From Acidobacteriota bacterium (GTDB taxonomy: Bacteria; Acidobacteriota; Terriglobia; Acidiferrales; UBA7541), in NCBI GenBank assembly GCA_013289665.1, contig JABCZN010000005.1:124001-188000 (forward strand): a DNA stretch of 64,000 nt. The letters run 5' to 3'. The position numbers and the translations under genes are program-made. The notes beneath the pieces were generated by a model. It did not search any database and had not been told where the DNA came from. It saw nothing but the letters and a program-made list of their open reading frames with translations. Positions 26,124-35,349 of this stretch are shown piece after piece; position 1 is the stretch's first letter, and each line of letters opens with the position of its first letter.

Positions 26124-26756
26124 TTACCCTCCAAACGATCCCAGAACTTGCTTCACCACTTCGCGGCGCCGCAGGCTCGAGCAGCGCAGCGCCACCACAA
26201 TGGCCTGTGCTTCCCGTCCCGCGCGTTCCACCTCGTCGTTCACCACACAAAAATCGTAAAACTTTTCTGCTAACTCGATCTCGCCCTTGGCCTTCGCCAG
26301 CCGCCGGGAGATTTCTTCGTCCGCATCCATTCCGCGGCTGCGCAGCCTCCGCTCCAGCTCCTGGCGCGAGGGAGGAAGTATAAAGATTGCCACCGACTCC
26401 GGCAACTTTTCCTTCACCAGCGCGGCACCCTGGACATCAATCTCCAGGACCAGGTCAAGTCCTTTGCTGCGGGATTGTTCGAGCCACTTCTTGGGCGTGC
26501 CATAGGAATGCTTGCCAAAGACGCGTGCGAACTCGAGAAACTCACCCCGGGCGACCATGGCGTCGAACTGCTCCGACGTAACGAAATCATAACATTTTCC
26601 AGTGGCCTCAGTCGCCCGGCGTGGCCTGGTGGTACATGACACGCTGGGCATCGTCCCCGGCAGCTCCAGAACTTTCTGCACCAGCGTGGATTTGCCGGAC
26701 CCTGAAGGCCCGGAAAAAATCAGAACCAGCGGCTCAACTCGCTTGATCTCGCTCAT
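26124..26756 (-). CDS. gmk: guanylate kinase
   Basis: A 210-residue enzyme phosphorylating GMP to GDP with ATP. Walker A is GPSGSGKST (16-24). The GMP-binding region shows SCTTRPRRATEATGKCYDFV and FLEFARVFGKHSYGTP, and LEIDVQGA carries the Walker B-like acidic residue. The lid region is ELERRLRSRGMD. Its ATG overlaps the yicC stop by ATGA, so the two are translationally coupled. It feeds GTP and ppGpp metabolism. Confidence 0.96.
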   Translation of the reverse strand: MSEIKRVEPLVLIFSGPSGSGKSTLVQKVLELPGTMPSVSCTTRPRRATEATGKCYDFVTSEQFDAMVARGEFLEFARVFGKHSYGTPKKWLEQSRSKGLDLVLEIDVQGAALVKEKLPESVAIFILPPSRQELERRLRSRGMDADEEISRRLAKAKGEIELAEKFYDFCVVNDEVERAGREAQAIVVALRCSSLRRREVVKQVLGSFGG

Positions 26757-27706
26757 TCGATGTTCTGGACCTGTTCGCGCAACTTTTCAATCTCTGATTT
26801 AATTTCCAGTGAGATGCCGGTGATGGCCAGTGCTTCACTCTCCACACCCGGCGTCTTTGAAAGCATGGTGTTGGCTTCGCGGTGCATTTCCTGCAGCAGG
26901 AAATCCAGTTTCTTGCCCAGTTCTCCCGCCCCATCCAGCAATTTCGTGAATTGCTGCAGGTGGCTCCGCAGGCGGTCGAGTTCTTCGCTGATGTCGCTCC
27001 GCTCGGCCAGCAGCGCCGCTTCCTGTGCCAGCCTCCCGGAGTCAATCTGCGCTCCATTCAGCAATTCTTTCAGGCGCGATTCCAGCCGCCGCGAAAACGC
27101 CGGCCGCAGCGTTTCCACCAGTCCGCGAACCTGTTCGGTTTGTTCCGAAATGCGCTCCAGACGCGAGCGAAGCTCTTCCGTCAAATGGCGCCCTTCCGTG
27201 CGGCGCATCTCATCCATTTTCGAAACCGCGTCGGCCAGCAGCGACTCGAGCACTTTGCCCAGCGCCTCCTGCTCTTCGTCGGAATCCGGCAGCGTCGGTG
27301 CCAACCCGCCGATCACCCCAGGCAATCGCAGCAGCGAAACCAGATCCAGCTCGGATTTCGCGCCAGTCTGCTGCCGCAGTTCATCCGCGGCACGCAGGTA
27401 GGCTTGCAGCAGCTCGCGATTCACATGCACGGGCGCGGCTTCGCCTGGTTCCACGTTCACGTGAATATCAATGTGCCCGCGATGAATCCGATTCTTCACC
27501 GCCTGGCGTAACCGCAACTCATACGGCTCCAGCGAATCCGGCATCCGCAGCTTGATGTCCAGAAAGCGGTGATTCACGCTTTTCACGCTGATGCGAATCG
27601 CCCACCCGGCGTGTTCGCCGCGCACCATGGCGTAGCCCGTCATGGAGCGGCATTCGAGTTTTGCGGGGACTTCCTGTCGTAGTTCGGTTCCGGTCTTTGG
27701 GGTCAT
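26753..27706 (-). CDS. yicC: YicC-family endoribonuclease-like protein
   Basis: A 317-residue protein of the YicC family, members of which act as RNA endonucleases in other bacteria. The core signature SMTGYAMVRGEHAG..ISVKSVNHRFLDIKLRMP is at residues ~21-54, and the C-terminal DUF1732-like half has ERSDISEELDRLRSHLQQF, GKKLDFLLQEMHREANT and a final helix. The ATG shares ATGA with the upstream exporter stop. That start adds about 20 residues before the usual SMTGY; a later start is possible. gmk follows with a second ATGA overlap. Confidence 0.9.
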   Translation of the reverse strand: MTPKTGTELRQEVPAKLECRSMTGYAMVRGEHAGWAIRISVKSVNHRFLDIKLRMPDSLEPYELRLRQAVKNRIHRGHIDIHVNVEPGEAAPVHVNRELLQAYLRAADELRQQTGAKSELDLVSLLRLPGVIGGLAPTLPDSDEEQEALGKVLESLLADAVSKMDEMRRTEGRHLTEELRSRLERISEQTEQVRGLVETLRPAFSRRLESRLKELLNGAQIDSGRLAQEAALLAERSDISEELDRLRSHLQQFTKLLDGAGELGKKLDFLLQEMHREANTMLSKTPGVESEALAITGISLEIKSEIEKLREQVQNIE

Positions 27707-29577
27707 GTGGGATTGCTCGATTTTATGGGCTCAGACGGGGCGGCGCCTGCCGGGGTGACTGCGTCCTGATCGGCGAACTGCAAATCATGCAGCCGCGCGT
27801 AGCTTCCACCCCGGGCAAGCAATTCGGCGTGCGTGCCGCTCTCCTTAATCTGCCCATCCTCCAGCACTAGAATTTTATCGGCTTTGCGGATAGTTCCCAA
27901 GCGGTGGGCAATGACAAACGTGGTCCGGCCGACCATCAGATTGCTCAGAGCCTTTTGCACGTAGAGTTCGGATTCAGAATCCAGCTCTGAAGTCGCCTCG
28001 TCCAGGATGAGAATCGGAGAATCTTTCAGAATCGCGCGTGCAATCGCGATGCGCTGCCGCTGACCCCCGCTCAAGCGCGTACCACGCTCACCGATCAGCG
28101 TGTCGTACCCCTGCGGCAACTCCTGAATGAAATCGTGCGCCAGCGCCGCCTGCGCCGCTTGCACCACACGTTCGCGGCTCACATCGGATTGGCCGTAGCA
28201 GATGTTGTTCCACACCGTGTCGTAGAAAAGAATGTTTTCCTGCGTCACCATGGCGATCTGCCCGCGCAGCGAACGCAGCGTCACTTTGCGCAAATCCGCG
28301 CCATCCATGCGAATCGCCCCGCCGGTCACCTCATAGAAACGCGGGATCAGATTCACCAGCGTGGTTTTCCCCGCGCCGCTCGAACCGACGAACGCGACCA
28401 GCTCACCTTTGCGGGCCAAGAAGCTGATGTCCCGCAGCACGGGCGCGGTGTCATAGGAAAAACTGACATTATCGAATCCAATTTCGCGCGAAAATGCCGG
28501 CAACTCGACCGCGTCGGGCGCGTCGTGCTCTTCTTCCTTCATGTCGAGATAGGCGAAGACCTGAGTTGTGGCGCCCTGGGCCTGCTGAAGCTGCTGGTAG
28601 ACCGCGCCCATGCGCTTCACGGGTTCGTACGACTTAAGCAGCGCATAAAGAAAGGTGAAGAACAAGCCGATGGTGAGTTGCTCGTGGCGGATTTTGTCAC
28701 GGGCATAGAGGAGGAGCAGCGAGATGACCACCGGGAGCAGCAAATCCATCAGCGGCGAGCTGATCACCTGTGCGCGAACCCATCGCATCGTCTCGCGCAG
28801 CAGGCGTCTCGCCGCAGCGCGAAACTTTCCGATTTCGAAGTCTTCCATGCCAAAAGCCTTCACCACGCGGTTGCCGGCCACGGTTTCCTGCAAGATCTGA
28901 TTCAGTTCGCCGAGCTTGTTCTGGCTGCTCTCCACCGACTGCCGGATGCGCCGCCCGAGCCTGCCGATAGGCCATGCGATCAGCGGCAGAAAAATGGCAC
29001 AGCACAGAGCCATTCTCCAGTCCACATAGAGGAGCACAGAAAGAAAAGCGAAGAAGGAAAATGTCTGGCGAAACACTTCGGCGAGATATTCAGAAAGCGC
29101 AGGGCGCGCGCGTTCGACATCATTGATCACGGCGGACATAACCCGTCCGGCCGACTGTTGTTGGAAGAATCCGATCGGCTGGCGAATGATTTTGGCGTAC
29201 ACCTCATTCCGAAAATCAGTCAGCGCTCGCAGCCCCGCAAACTGCACCAGCGTGCTGCCTCCAACTTCCGCCAGCGACTTGACCACAAACACCACTAGCA
29301 GCGAAATGGAAACCACCGCCCAGACGTTATGAATGCTGTGCGGAAAAAGGTGATTCAGATAGAAAGTCGGTCCGTGCGGAATCGCGAACAGAACCACGTT
29401 TGAATCCGGCGCCGCGGGATTGAGCACCCGGTCAATGATCGGCTTGATCATCAAGCCAATCACCGCCTCCGCAACGCCCAAAACCAGCAGCAGCGCCACA
29501 CCCAGGCCCATCGAAAACCGATAAGGCGCGGAGTAGCTCAACAGACGTTTCAGTTGTGGCGACAGAAAGGAACCCAC
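27703..29577 (-). CDS. MsbA-like ABC exporter (fused permease and ATPase)
   Basis: A 624-residue half-transporter that dimerises. The start GTG 29577 is favoured by AGGAG 7 nt upstream; a frame from 29607 is the alternative. The N-terminal six-span exporter domain runs to ~350, followed by the ATPase domain: Walker A GSSGAGKTT, Q-loop TQENILF, signature LSGGQRQR, Walker B ILILDEATSELD and H-loop AHRLGT. The likely substrate is lipid A-core (MsbA role), given the Lpt genes nearby, but a drug or lipid exporter cannot be excluded. It leads a coupled run with yicC, gmk, rpoZ, coaBC and the UDG. Confidence 0.88.
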   Translation of the reverse strand: MGSFLSPQLKRLLSYSAPYRFSMGLGVALLLVLGVAEAVIGLMIKPIIDRVLNPAAPDSNVVLFAIPHGPTFYLNHLFPHSIHNVWAVVSISLLVVFVVKSLAEVGGSTLVQFAGLRALTDFRNEVYAKIIRQPIGFFQQQSAGRVMSAVINDVERARPALSEYLAEVFRQTFSFFAFLSVLLYVDWRMALCCAIFLPLIAWPIGRLGRRIRQSVESSQNKLGELNQILQETVAGNRVVKAFGMEDFEIGKFRAAARRLLRETMRWVRAQVISSPLMDLLLPVVISLLLLYARDKIRHEQLTIGLFFTFLYALLKSYEPVKRMGAVYQQLQQAQGATTQVFAYLDMKEEEHDAPDAVELPAFSREIGFDNVSFSYDTAPVLRDISFLARKGELVAFVGSSGAGKTTLVNLIPRFYEVTGGAIRMDGADLRKVTLRSLRGQIAMVTQENILFYDTVWNNICYGQSDVSRERVVQAAQAALAHDFIQELPQGYDTLIGERGTRLSGGQRQRIAIARAILKDSPILILDEATSELDSESELYVQKALSNLMVGRTTFVIAHRLGTIRKADKILVLEDGQIKESGTHAELLARGGSYARLHDLQFADQDAVTPAGAAPSEPIKSSNPT

Positions 29578-29878
29578 TCCCCTGCTCCTCAGAAATTCAC
29601 GGAACACCCACTTTGTACGCTATGCGGCAGTGCGCAGCGTGTCAAGTTTTCGGAGAAGTTGGCAGTGGTCCGGTTTCCGAAACCCCGCTCGTCACGCATT
29701 AGCCAGCATTTTCGTGCTCAGGGAATGTGGACCTTATTTGTTTCTGGGGTGAGTAAGACCACCCTTCCCGGCGATTGTTCGGGGGATAACATGCCAATGC
29801 GTGGCAAGTAGCAGTAATCGGAAACTGACCAGCTGCCCAAAATTCTCACTTGCGGCTTCCGTGTCAGGGGGAAGTCAG
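29578..29878. other. intergenic region between rapZ end and the exporter start
   Basis: About 300 bases downstream of rapZ and upstream of the MsbA-like gene, both on the minus strand. It must hold the promoter for the exporter operon. I could not identify a confident -35/-10 pair, terminator or gene in it. Confidence 0.45.
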
Positions 29879-30772
29879 CTACTTGTCGATGTCTCGGTGA
29901 GTGACGCGCGTCGCGAACTTGCGCTTCTCGAGCGCCTTCTTCAGCCATTCGGCCATCATCACCGAGCGGTGCTTTCCGCCGGTGCAGCCGAAGGCGATCG
30001 TCAGGTAGCTTTTCCCCTCGTCAATGTAGTGGGGAATCAGGTAGGCGAGCAGCCCCTGCATTCGCCGCAGAAATTCTCCGGTCTGCGGAAACGACTGGAT
30101 GTACCGCCGGACCTTCGGGTCCTTGCCGTTAAATGCGCGCAAGTTCGGCACAAAATGCGGATTGGGCAGAAACCGCACGTCGAACATCAGGTCAGCGTCC
30201 GTTGGAACGCCGTACTTGTAGCCGAAACTCACCAGCGAAACCAGCAGCGGCCGTTTGCTTTCCGAACGGAAGCGTTCATCCACGAAATGCCGCAGCTCAT
30301 GGACATTGAACTGCGAAGTATCAATCACCACGTCGGCGAGCTTCCGGATCGGCTCCATCAGCGCGCGCTCGTGCTCCAGGTTTTCGCGCACGGAAAAAGC
30401 GCGGCCCAGCGGATGCGGGCGGCGCGTCTCGCTGTAGCGCCGCAGCAGCGCGTCTTCATGCGCCTCAATAAAAACCAGGATGATGGGGTGCTCGTGCCGC
30501 AGGTGGCGCAGCAGGCCGGGCAACTTCTCCAGTTGCTGCCCCTCGCGCGCATCCACCAGCAGCGCAGCACGCGCGAAATCTCCTTCGCCCGCAGCGTGCA
30601 ACTCCGCAAAGATCGGAATCAGCTCAACGGGAAGATTGTCCACGCAGTAGTAGCCCATATCCTCAAACGCCCTGAGGACCGTGCTTTTCCCGGAGCCCGA
30701 AAGCCCGGTGAGGATGACAAGCTGCCGGCCGGCAGCCTGGCGAGGCCCGGGTTTGCGAGCGGAGCGCTTCAC
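29879..30772 (-). CDS. rapZ: RNase adapter protein / nucleotide-binding protein RapZ
   Basis: A 297-residue protein. In enterobacteria RapZ presents small RNAs to RNase E and senses glucosamine-6-phosphate; a related role here is by analogy. The P-loop GLSGSGKST is at 23-31, the second region has DAREGQQLEKLPGLLRHL then FIEAHEDALLRRYSETRRPHPL, and the C-terminal domain has SFGYKYGVPTDADLMFDVRFLPNP and GCTGGKHRSV, all diagnostic. It is 12 nt downstream of rpoN. In many bacteria hpf and ptsN lie between the two; neither is present here. Confidence 0.96.
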   Translation of the reverse strand: MKRSARKPGPRQAAGRQLVILTGLSGSGKSTVLRAFEDMGYYCVDNLPVELIPIFAELHAAGEGDFARAALLVDAREGQQLEKLPGLLRHLRHEHPIILVFIEAHEDALLRRYSETRRPHPLGRAFSVRENLEHERALMEPIRKLADVVIDTSQFNVHELRHFVDERFRSESKRPLLVSLVSFGYKYGVPTDADLMFDVRFLPNPHFVPNLRAFNGKDPKVRRYIQSFPQTGEFLRRMQGLLAYLIPHYIDEGKSYLTIAFGCTGGKHRSVMMAEWLKKALEKRKFATRVTHRDIDK

Positions 30773-30784
30773 GATGGCAAGGGC

Positions 30785-32227
30785 CTAGCCCTTGACCCGG
30801 CGCTGGTGGGTGCTCGGAATGCGCATATCCTCGCGGTATTTGGCGACCGTGCGCCGCGTCACCTGGATCCCGGTTTCTTCCAGTTTCTTCGCGATCTGGT
30901 CGTCGGTCAGGGGCTTGGTCGGCGTTTCTTCATCAATCATTTTCTTCACCAGCCGCTTCAGCGTCAGCAGCGACATCCCTCCGCCCTCGGGGCCATTCAC
31001 GGCTTCGCTGAAAAACGAGCGCAGCTCGATCACGCCCTGCGGCGTGTGCGCATACTTGTTGGCAACGGCGCGGCTCACCGTCGAGGGGTGCACGCCCACT
31101 TCCTCTGCGACTTCCTTGATCATCATCGGTTTCAGCTCGTCTTGCCCCTTATCCAAAAACTCCGGCTGCCGCGCAATGATGGACTGGCAAACCCGCAGGA
31201 TCGTGTGCTTCCGCTGCTCGATGTTCTTCATCAACTGGATCGCCGCGGTGAAGCGCTCTTTCACGTAATTCCGCACTTCCTTATCGGCCGCGTCGCGGAC
31301 GAGCAAGCGGCGGTAGGTGGGGCTCAGACGAAGCTGCGGCATGTCGTCTTCGTTCAGGAAAACCTGCCAGGCATCATCCACCTTGCGGAAATACACGTCC
31401 GGCTCAACCAGCCGTGGTTCCGTCTTGTTGTAGCGCAGCCCCGGCCGCGGATCGAGCTTCTTGATCGTGTCGATGGCGTGCTTCACGATGTCCGTCGGGC
31501 GGTTCAGCGCCCGCGCAATTTCCTTCAACTGATTCGATTGCACCTGCTTCAAATACTCGGAAACGATCTGCTGCGCCAGAGTATTGGTCGGATCGAATGC
31601 CTTGATCTGCAGCAGCAGGCATTCCCGCAAATCACGCGCGCCAACGCCAATCGGATCGAAGTCCTGCACCACCGCCACCGCATCCTCGATGTCGTCTTGC
31701 GTATACTGGCCGTCCTGCGCCAATTCCTCATTCGAAGCGGTCAGGTAACCGTTCTCGTCCAGGTTCCCGATGATGTTTTCCACGATTTCGCGCACCGCAT
31801 CGTTGCAGATGGTGACGCTCAGTTGCCAGTTGAGATGGTCGGTGAGCCCTGCGGGAGAGGAAAGAAACTTTTCAAACGAAGGCCGCTCGCTGACTTCGCG
31901 CTCCTGCGACTGCCCGCCGTCTCCGCCCGTGTCCAGATACTGGTTAAAGAAGCTTCCGACATCAAACTCATCAAAGGGATTCGCCTCCGGCTTTTCCGGA
32001 ACCTTCTCCGTCTCGGCCTTCAGGAAAGTTTCGTCGCTGTAGTTGTCGCTGACGGTCGGCTCTTCGGAGAGCTCTTCCAAAACCGGATTCGCGATCATCT
32101 CCTGGTTGATCATCTCGCGCAGCTCCAGCCGGTTCAGCGCCAGCACGCTAACCATCTGCACAAGGCCGGGCGTCAGAATCTGCTTCTGCGTCACCCTGAG
32201 GTTTAGTTTGAGTCCTTGCCAGGCCAT
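30785..32227 (-). CDS. rpoN: RNA polymerase sigma-54 factor
   Basis: A 480-residue alternative sigma factor recognising -24/-12 promoters with AAA+ activators. The N-terminal activator-interaction region is Gln/Leu-rich (LKLNLRVTQKQILTPGLVQMVSVLALNRLELREMI). An acidic linker follows, then the core-binding domain, the HTH region (EEVGVHPSTVSRAVANKYAHTPQG) and the C-terminal RpoN box. The box reads TRRTVAKYRE (457-466) instead of the common ARRTVAKYRE. It lies between lptB and rapZ, the classic conserved neighbourhood. No -24/-12 promoter was identified in this window. Confidence 0.97.
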   Translation of the reverse strand: MAWQGLKLNLRVTQKQILTPGLVQMVSVLALNRLELREMINQEMIANPVLEELSEEPTVSDNYSDETFLKAETEKVPEKPEANPFDEFDVGSFFNQYLDTGGDGGQSQEREVSERPSFEKFLSSPAGLTDHLNWQLSVTICNDAVREIVENIIGNLDENGYLTASNEELAQDGQYTQDDIEDAVAVVQDFDPIGVGARDLRECLLLQIKAFDPTNTLAQQIVSEYLKQVQSNQLKEIARALNRPTDIVKHAIDTIKKLDPRPGLRYNKTEPRLVEPDVYFRKVDDAWQVFLNEDDMPQLRLSPTYRRLLVRDAADKEVRNYVKERFTAAIQLMKNIEQRKHTILRVCQSIIARQPEFLDKGQDELKPMMIKEVAEEVGVHPSTVSRAVANKYAHTPQGVIELRSFFSEAVNGPEGGGMSLLTLKRLVKKMIDEETPTKPLTDDQIAKKLEETGIQVTRRTVAKYREDMRIPSTHQRRVKG

Positions 32228-32256
32228 GGTTGCTCGCTCTGTCCTCTAGGATAGCC

Positions 32257-32982
32257 CTAATTCAAGCGGAAATTGTCTCCAAGGTAGACTCGCCGCACTT
32301 CCGGATCGCTGCTCAACTCCTCCGGTGTGCCTTTCTTCATGATTTTCCCATGATTCACGATGTAGGCCCGGTCGGTTACGGTGAGAGTTTCCCGCACGTT
32401 ATGGTCGGTGATCAGAATGCCAATTCCAGAGCGGCTCAATTCCCGGATCAAATCCTGCAAGTCCTTCACCGTCAATGGGTCAATGCCCGAAAACGGCTCG
32501 TCCAGCAGGATGAACGACGGTTGCAGCGTGAGCGAACGCGCAATCTCCAGCCGCCGCCGCTCGCCGCCCGAGAGCATGTAGGCCTTGCTGTGCCGGACAG
32601 TTTCCAGGCCCATCTGCGCCAGCAATTCTTCCAGCCGGTCGCGCTGCTGCTCGGGCGTGAGCGGCAGGGTTTCCAGAATCGCGAGCAGATTGTCTTCCGT
32701 GGTCAGCTGCCGAAAAACCGAGGGTTCCTGGGGCAGGTAGCTTATGCCGCTGCGCGCTCGCTGAAACATGGGCAGGTCGGTGATTTCTTCTTCGTTCAGG
32801 AGCACGCGACCTGAATCCGGCCGCGCCAGCCCCACGATCATGTAAAAGGTAGTCGTCTTGCCCGCGCCATTTGGCCCCAACAGGCCAACTACTTCGCCTT
32901 GAGCAATTTCCAGTTCTACGTTGTCAACGACTTTGCGTCCGCGGTAGGACTTACTCAGATCGACGCCATGGAGTGTGGGCAT
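32257..32982 (-). CDS. lptB: LPS export ABC transporter ATP-binding protein
   Basis: A 241-residue ATPase that drives LPS extraction from the inner membrane with LptF and LptG, on the cytoplasmic face. Walker [10 protein letters not shown] (36-44), Q-loop [12 protein letters not shown], signature LSGGERRR, Walker [14 protein letters not shown] and the H-loop [10 protein letters not shown] are all present; the ITDHNV and DEPFSGIDP variants are typical of LptB. It sits 31 nt downstream of the LptC/LptA-type gene. LptF/LptG are not in the window. Confidence 0.96.
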   Translation of the reverse strand: MPTLHGVDLSKSYRGRKVVDNVELEIAQGEVVGLLGPNGAGKTTTFYMIVGLARPDSGRVLLNEEEITDLPMFQRARSGISYLPQEPSVFRQLTTEDNLLAILETLPLTPEQQRDRLEELLAQMGLETVRHSKAYMLSGGERRRLEIARSLTLQPSFILLDEPFSGIDPLTVKDLQDLIRELSRSGIGILITDHNVRETLTVTDRAYIVNHGKIMKKGTPEELSSDPEVRRVYLGDNFRLN

Positions 32983-33013
32983 TCCGCATCACGCGGGATC
33001 GCTGGGCGGTCCC

Positions 33014-35290
33014 CTATCTTTGGACTCGGTGCTTCGTAAGTGTACGCAAGCCGTTCCCCGAATCCACGACGATGGTATCATCCGCTCTGTAGAAGGTCAA
33101 TTCACGCCCGGTTGTAGTACCTTCGACAGGATCGAAAAGCGTCGGCGTTCCCCCGGTCAGAACGAATTTCTCCTCCGCCGCGGTGTAGAGGCCGCGCTCC
33201 GCCGTGCCCCGCCGCTCGCCTTGCTCCACGACCACCCCGCCCGTCCCCACCGCCCGGCTGATTTGCGATGTTCCCCCGCTCCCCTGCTTGTCCGCCCCGG
33301 TTCGCGTGAAGAATAATTCGAGCTGCGGAGCCCGCATCTTCTGGTCCGCCGATTCCACAAAAACGTCCTTCTCGAGGTGCGCCCGGTTCTCCGCATCCCA
33401 ATACGTCAGCAATCGCGACGAAATATGCCACACCGGTGCCGATTGAGGGCCTGCGCCGGGCTCGGGCGCCTGCGGAAAAACGGCTCGAACATTGCCCGTG
33501 GCGTTCAGTATCCGCGAAGGCCGAAGAAGTTCAATCGTCTCCGCTTCGAGCACCGACGCCCCTTGCCACAACCGTGCGTGTCCGGTGTAGACCGCTCGCC
33601 CCGTTTTCGAATTCGCCCGCATGTGGTCCGCCGAAAGATTCGCCGGCGCGGGACTCATCTCGAACGACGAAGATTTCGAACGAAAGTCGGTTGAGCGTAC
33701 AGGCCCCTCAGCCTCGATTTCGCCGCTGGACTGGAAAAAAGTAATTTCTGGCGCATGGGTTTCGCTGCCCGCGTCGCGCACCATCGCTTGCCCGGTTAGC
33801 ACCGTAGTCTGTGCCGCCCGGGCAAACACCGCTTGCTGCGCCTCCGCGTTGCGCTCCGCCTCTTCGAGCCGCACATTTCCGCGCAGCGTGATTTCGGACC
33901 AGTCGCCCGTCCCTGAAAGCTGCGCCACACCCGTGGCCGAGTTCGCAGTCTGTGTCGGTCGCCCCGGCATTTCGCGTTCTGACTCCACTCTTCCCGTGGC
34001 GTTCAATCGTTGCGGCTTGCCCTGCGCGCTGAAATCCAGCGCCAGCTTGTCCGCCGCCAGCCTGGAACGCACCGCTGCCGCATCCAGCCATTCCATCGCC
34101 CCGCGTTCCAGTGTTTCGGCGTGCTCGACGCGATTCACCGCGCCCGCTTTGCCCCCCGCAAATGTCAGCTCGAGTGCGTTGCTCGTCAGACTGCGCGTCG
34201 TCGCCGTCTTCCGGTCGCGTGCGTTCACATGCACATTCCCGTGCAAAGTCAGAAGCTTGGCCTGGTTCATCCCCGGCCACATCTCCATCTCACCGGTTTC
34301 CGCCTGCAGATTGCCGCTGGGCGAGGTTCCTTCCACCCTGCCTTCCGCCACAATGCGGCTCGTCCATCCCTGCGGCGAAAGATGCGCGGTCAATTTCTCC
34401 GCGCGCAACGTCGAATCTCCCTTGGGCCCGTGATTCCTCACCTCGGGCTGCTGGTTGGGCGACCCCGGCGCCGCGACCAGCGCCTGCGCATGGAACTCCC
34501 TGTCCAGCAAAAGCGTGAATTCTCCCGCGGTAACCTGCTCGCCGGAACTCACCGCGGTCGCCGGTCCAAAAAGCTCCACGGTACGCCCGGCCTTGTCAAT
34601 CTCCATGCTGCTGCCGCTCATCTCCACCTGCGCCGGCAGCGCGGCCCCTTTTTTCGCGGTCGAACCGGACTCGGGCTGAATCTGGATGTGCACGTCGCGG
34701 ATCAGCCGCACTTGCCCGGCTTCGGATTGATAAACCGCCCCGACTCCGTCGCCGCTGCCGTTCGGAAACGAGAATTTCACCGGTTCGACCGTCTGCGCCC
34801 GCCCCGTGGCGCGTTCAAACGTCACTCCGGTCGTATCAATATGAATGAGGTTCGGCCTCCGACCGGCATTTGCGGCCGCGCGCGCCGCGTCCTCCGCGCT
34901 CTCCAGTTCGAATTGCACTTTCCCGTCGCACTGGATGCTGCCGTCGGTCTTCGCATAGCGGCAGCTTTCGGTGTGGATCACGTCATTGCGATCCCCATTC
35001 TTCCCGTACACCTTGATCTTGACGTCTTCGAGCACGCTGATGTCCTGCCCGCGCAAATCCGTGGATTTCGACGCTTCCAGGTCGAAAATCGTCCGGTCGC
35101 CTTCCACTTTCTTGAAATGCAGCGTGGTGAACTGTTTCTCTTCGTTCTGCGGCAGTGGCGCCGGGGCATTCTGCTTTTCACGGTGCGCCACCCACAGCCG
35201 GTCGAGGTAAATGCCGCCGGTCGTCCCGGCAAGCGCGAACGCCAGCAGCGCGGACCATCGTGCGTATCGGGACGCGTCGCGTCGCTTCAT
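33014..35290 (-). CDS. large LptC/LptA-type LPS transport protein
   Basis: A 758-residue periplasmic protein anchored by one N-terminal membrane segment (about residues 11-31). The first ~200 residues match LptC (FKKVEGDRTIFDLEASKSTDLRGQDISVLEDVKIKVYGKNG). The rest consists of repeated beta-jellyroll OstA/LptA-like strands (GEFTLLLDREFHAQALV, LRAEKLTAHLSPQG, LTLHGNVHVNARDRKT, LSADHMRANSKTGRAVYTG). LptC and LptA are normally separate proteins of ~190 and ~180 residues. Here one polypeptide could span much of the periplasmic bridge. It directly precedes lptB. Confidence 0.87.
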   Translation of the reverse strand: MKRRDASRYARWSALLAFALAGTTGGIYLDRLWVAHREKQNAPAPLPQNEEKQFTTLHFKKVEGDRTIFDLEASKSTDLRGQDISVLEDVKIKVYGKNGDRNDVIHTESCRYAKTDGSIQCDGKVQFELESAEDAARAAANAGRRPNLIHIDTTGVTFERATGRAQTVEPVKFSFPNGSGDGVGAVYQSEAGQVRLIRDVHIQIQPESGSTAKKGAALPAQVEMSGSSMEIDKAGRTVELFGPATAVSSGEQVTAGEFTLLLDREFHAQALVAAPGSPNQQPEVRNHGPKGDSTLRAEKLTAHLSPQGWTSRIVAEGRVEGTSPSGNLQAETGEMEMWPGMNQAKLLTLHGNVHVNARDRKTATTRSLTSNALELTFAGGKAGAVNRVEHAETLERGAMEWLDAAAVRSRLAADKLALDFSAQGKPQRLNATGRVESEREMPGRPTQTANSATGVAQLSGTGDWSEITLRGNVRLEEAERNAEAQQAVFARAAQTTVLTGQAMVRDAGSETHAPEITFFQSSGEIEAEGPVRSTDFRSKSSSFEMSPAPANLSADHMRANSKTGRAVYTGHARLWQGASVLEAETIELLRPSRILNATGNVRAVFPQAPEPGAGPQSAPVWHISSRLLTYWDAENRAHLEKDVFVESADQKMRAPQLELFFTRTGADKQGSGGTSQISRAVGTGGVVVEQGERRGTAERGLYTAAEEKFVLTGGTPTLFDPVEGTTTGRELTFYRADDTIVVDSGNGLRTLTKHRVQR

Positions 35291-35349
35291 ATTTTCAGTT
35301 AATCAGAATTTCACTGGAGTGTATAGACGAACCGCGGAACACCGGAATC

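Noticed and set aside
29801..32206. Plus-strand open frame of about 800 codons antisense to rapZ and rpoN
   Set aside because: Arg/His/Leu-rich shadow with no ribosome site or domain, opposite two clear genes.
34010..35302. Plus-strand open frame opposite the LptC/LptA-type gene
   Set aside because: Shadow frame without motifs; the minus-strand protein has clear LptC features.
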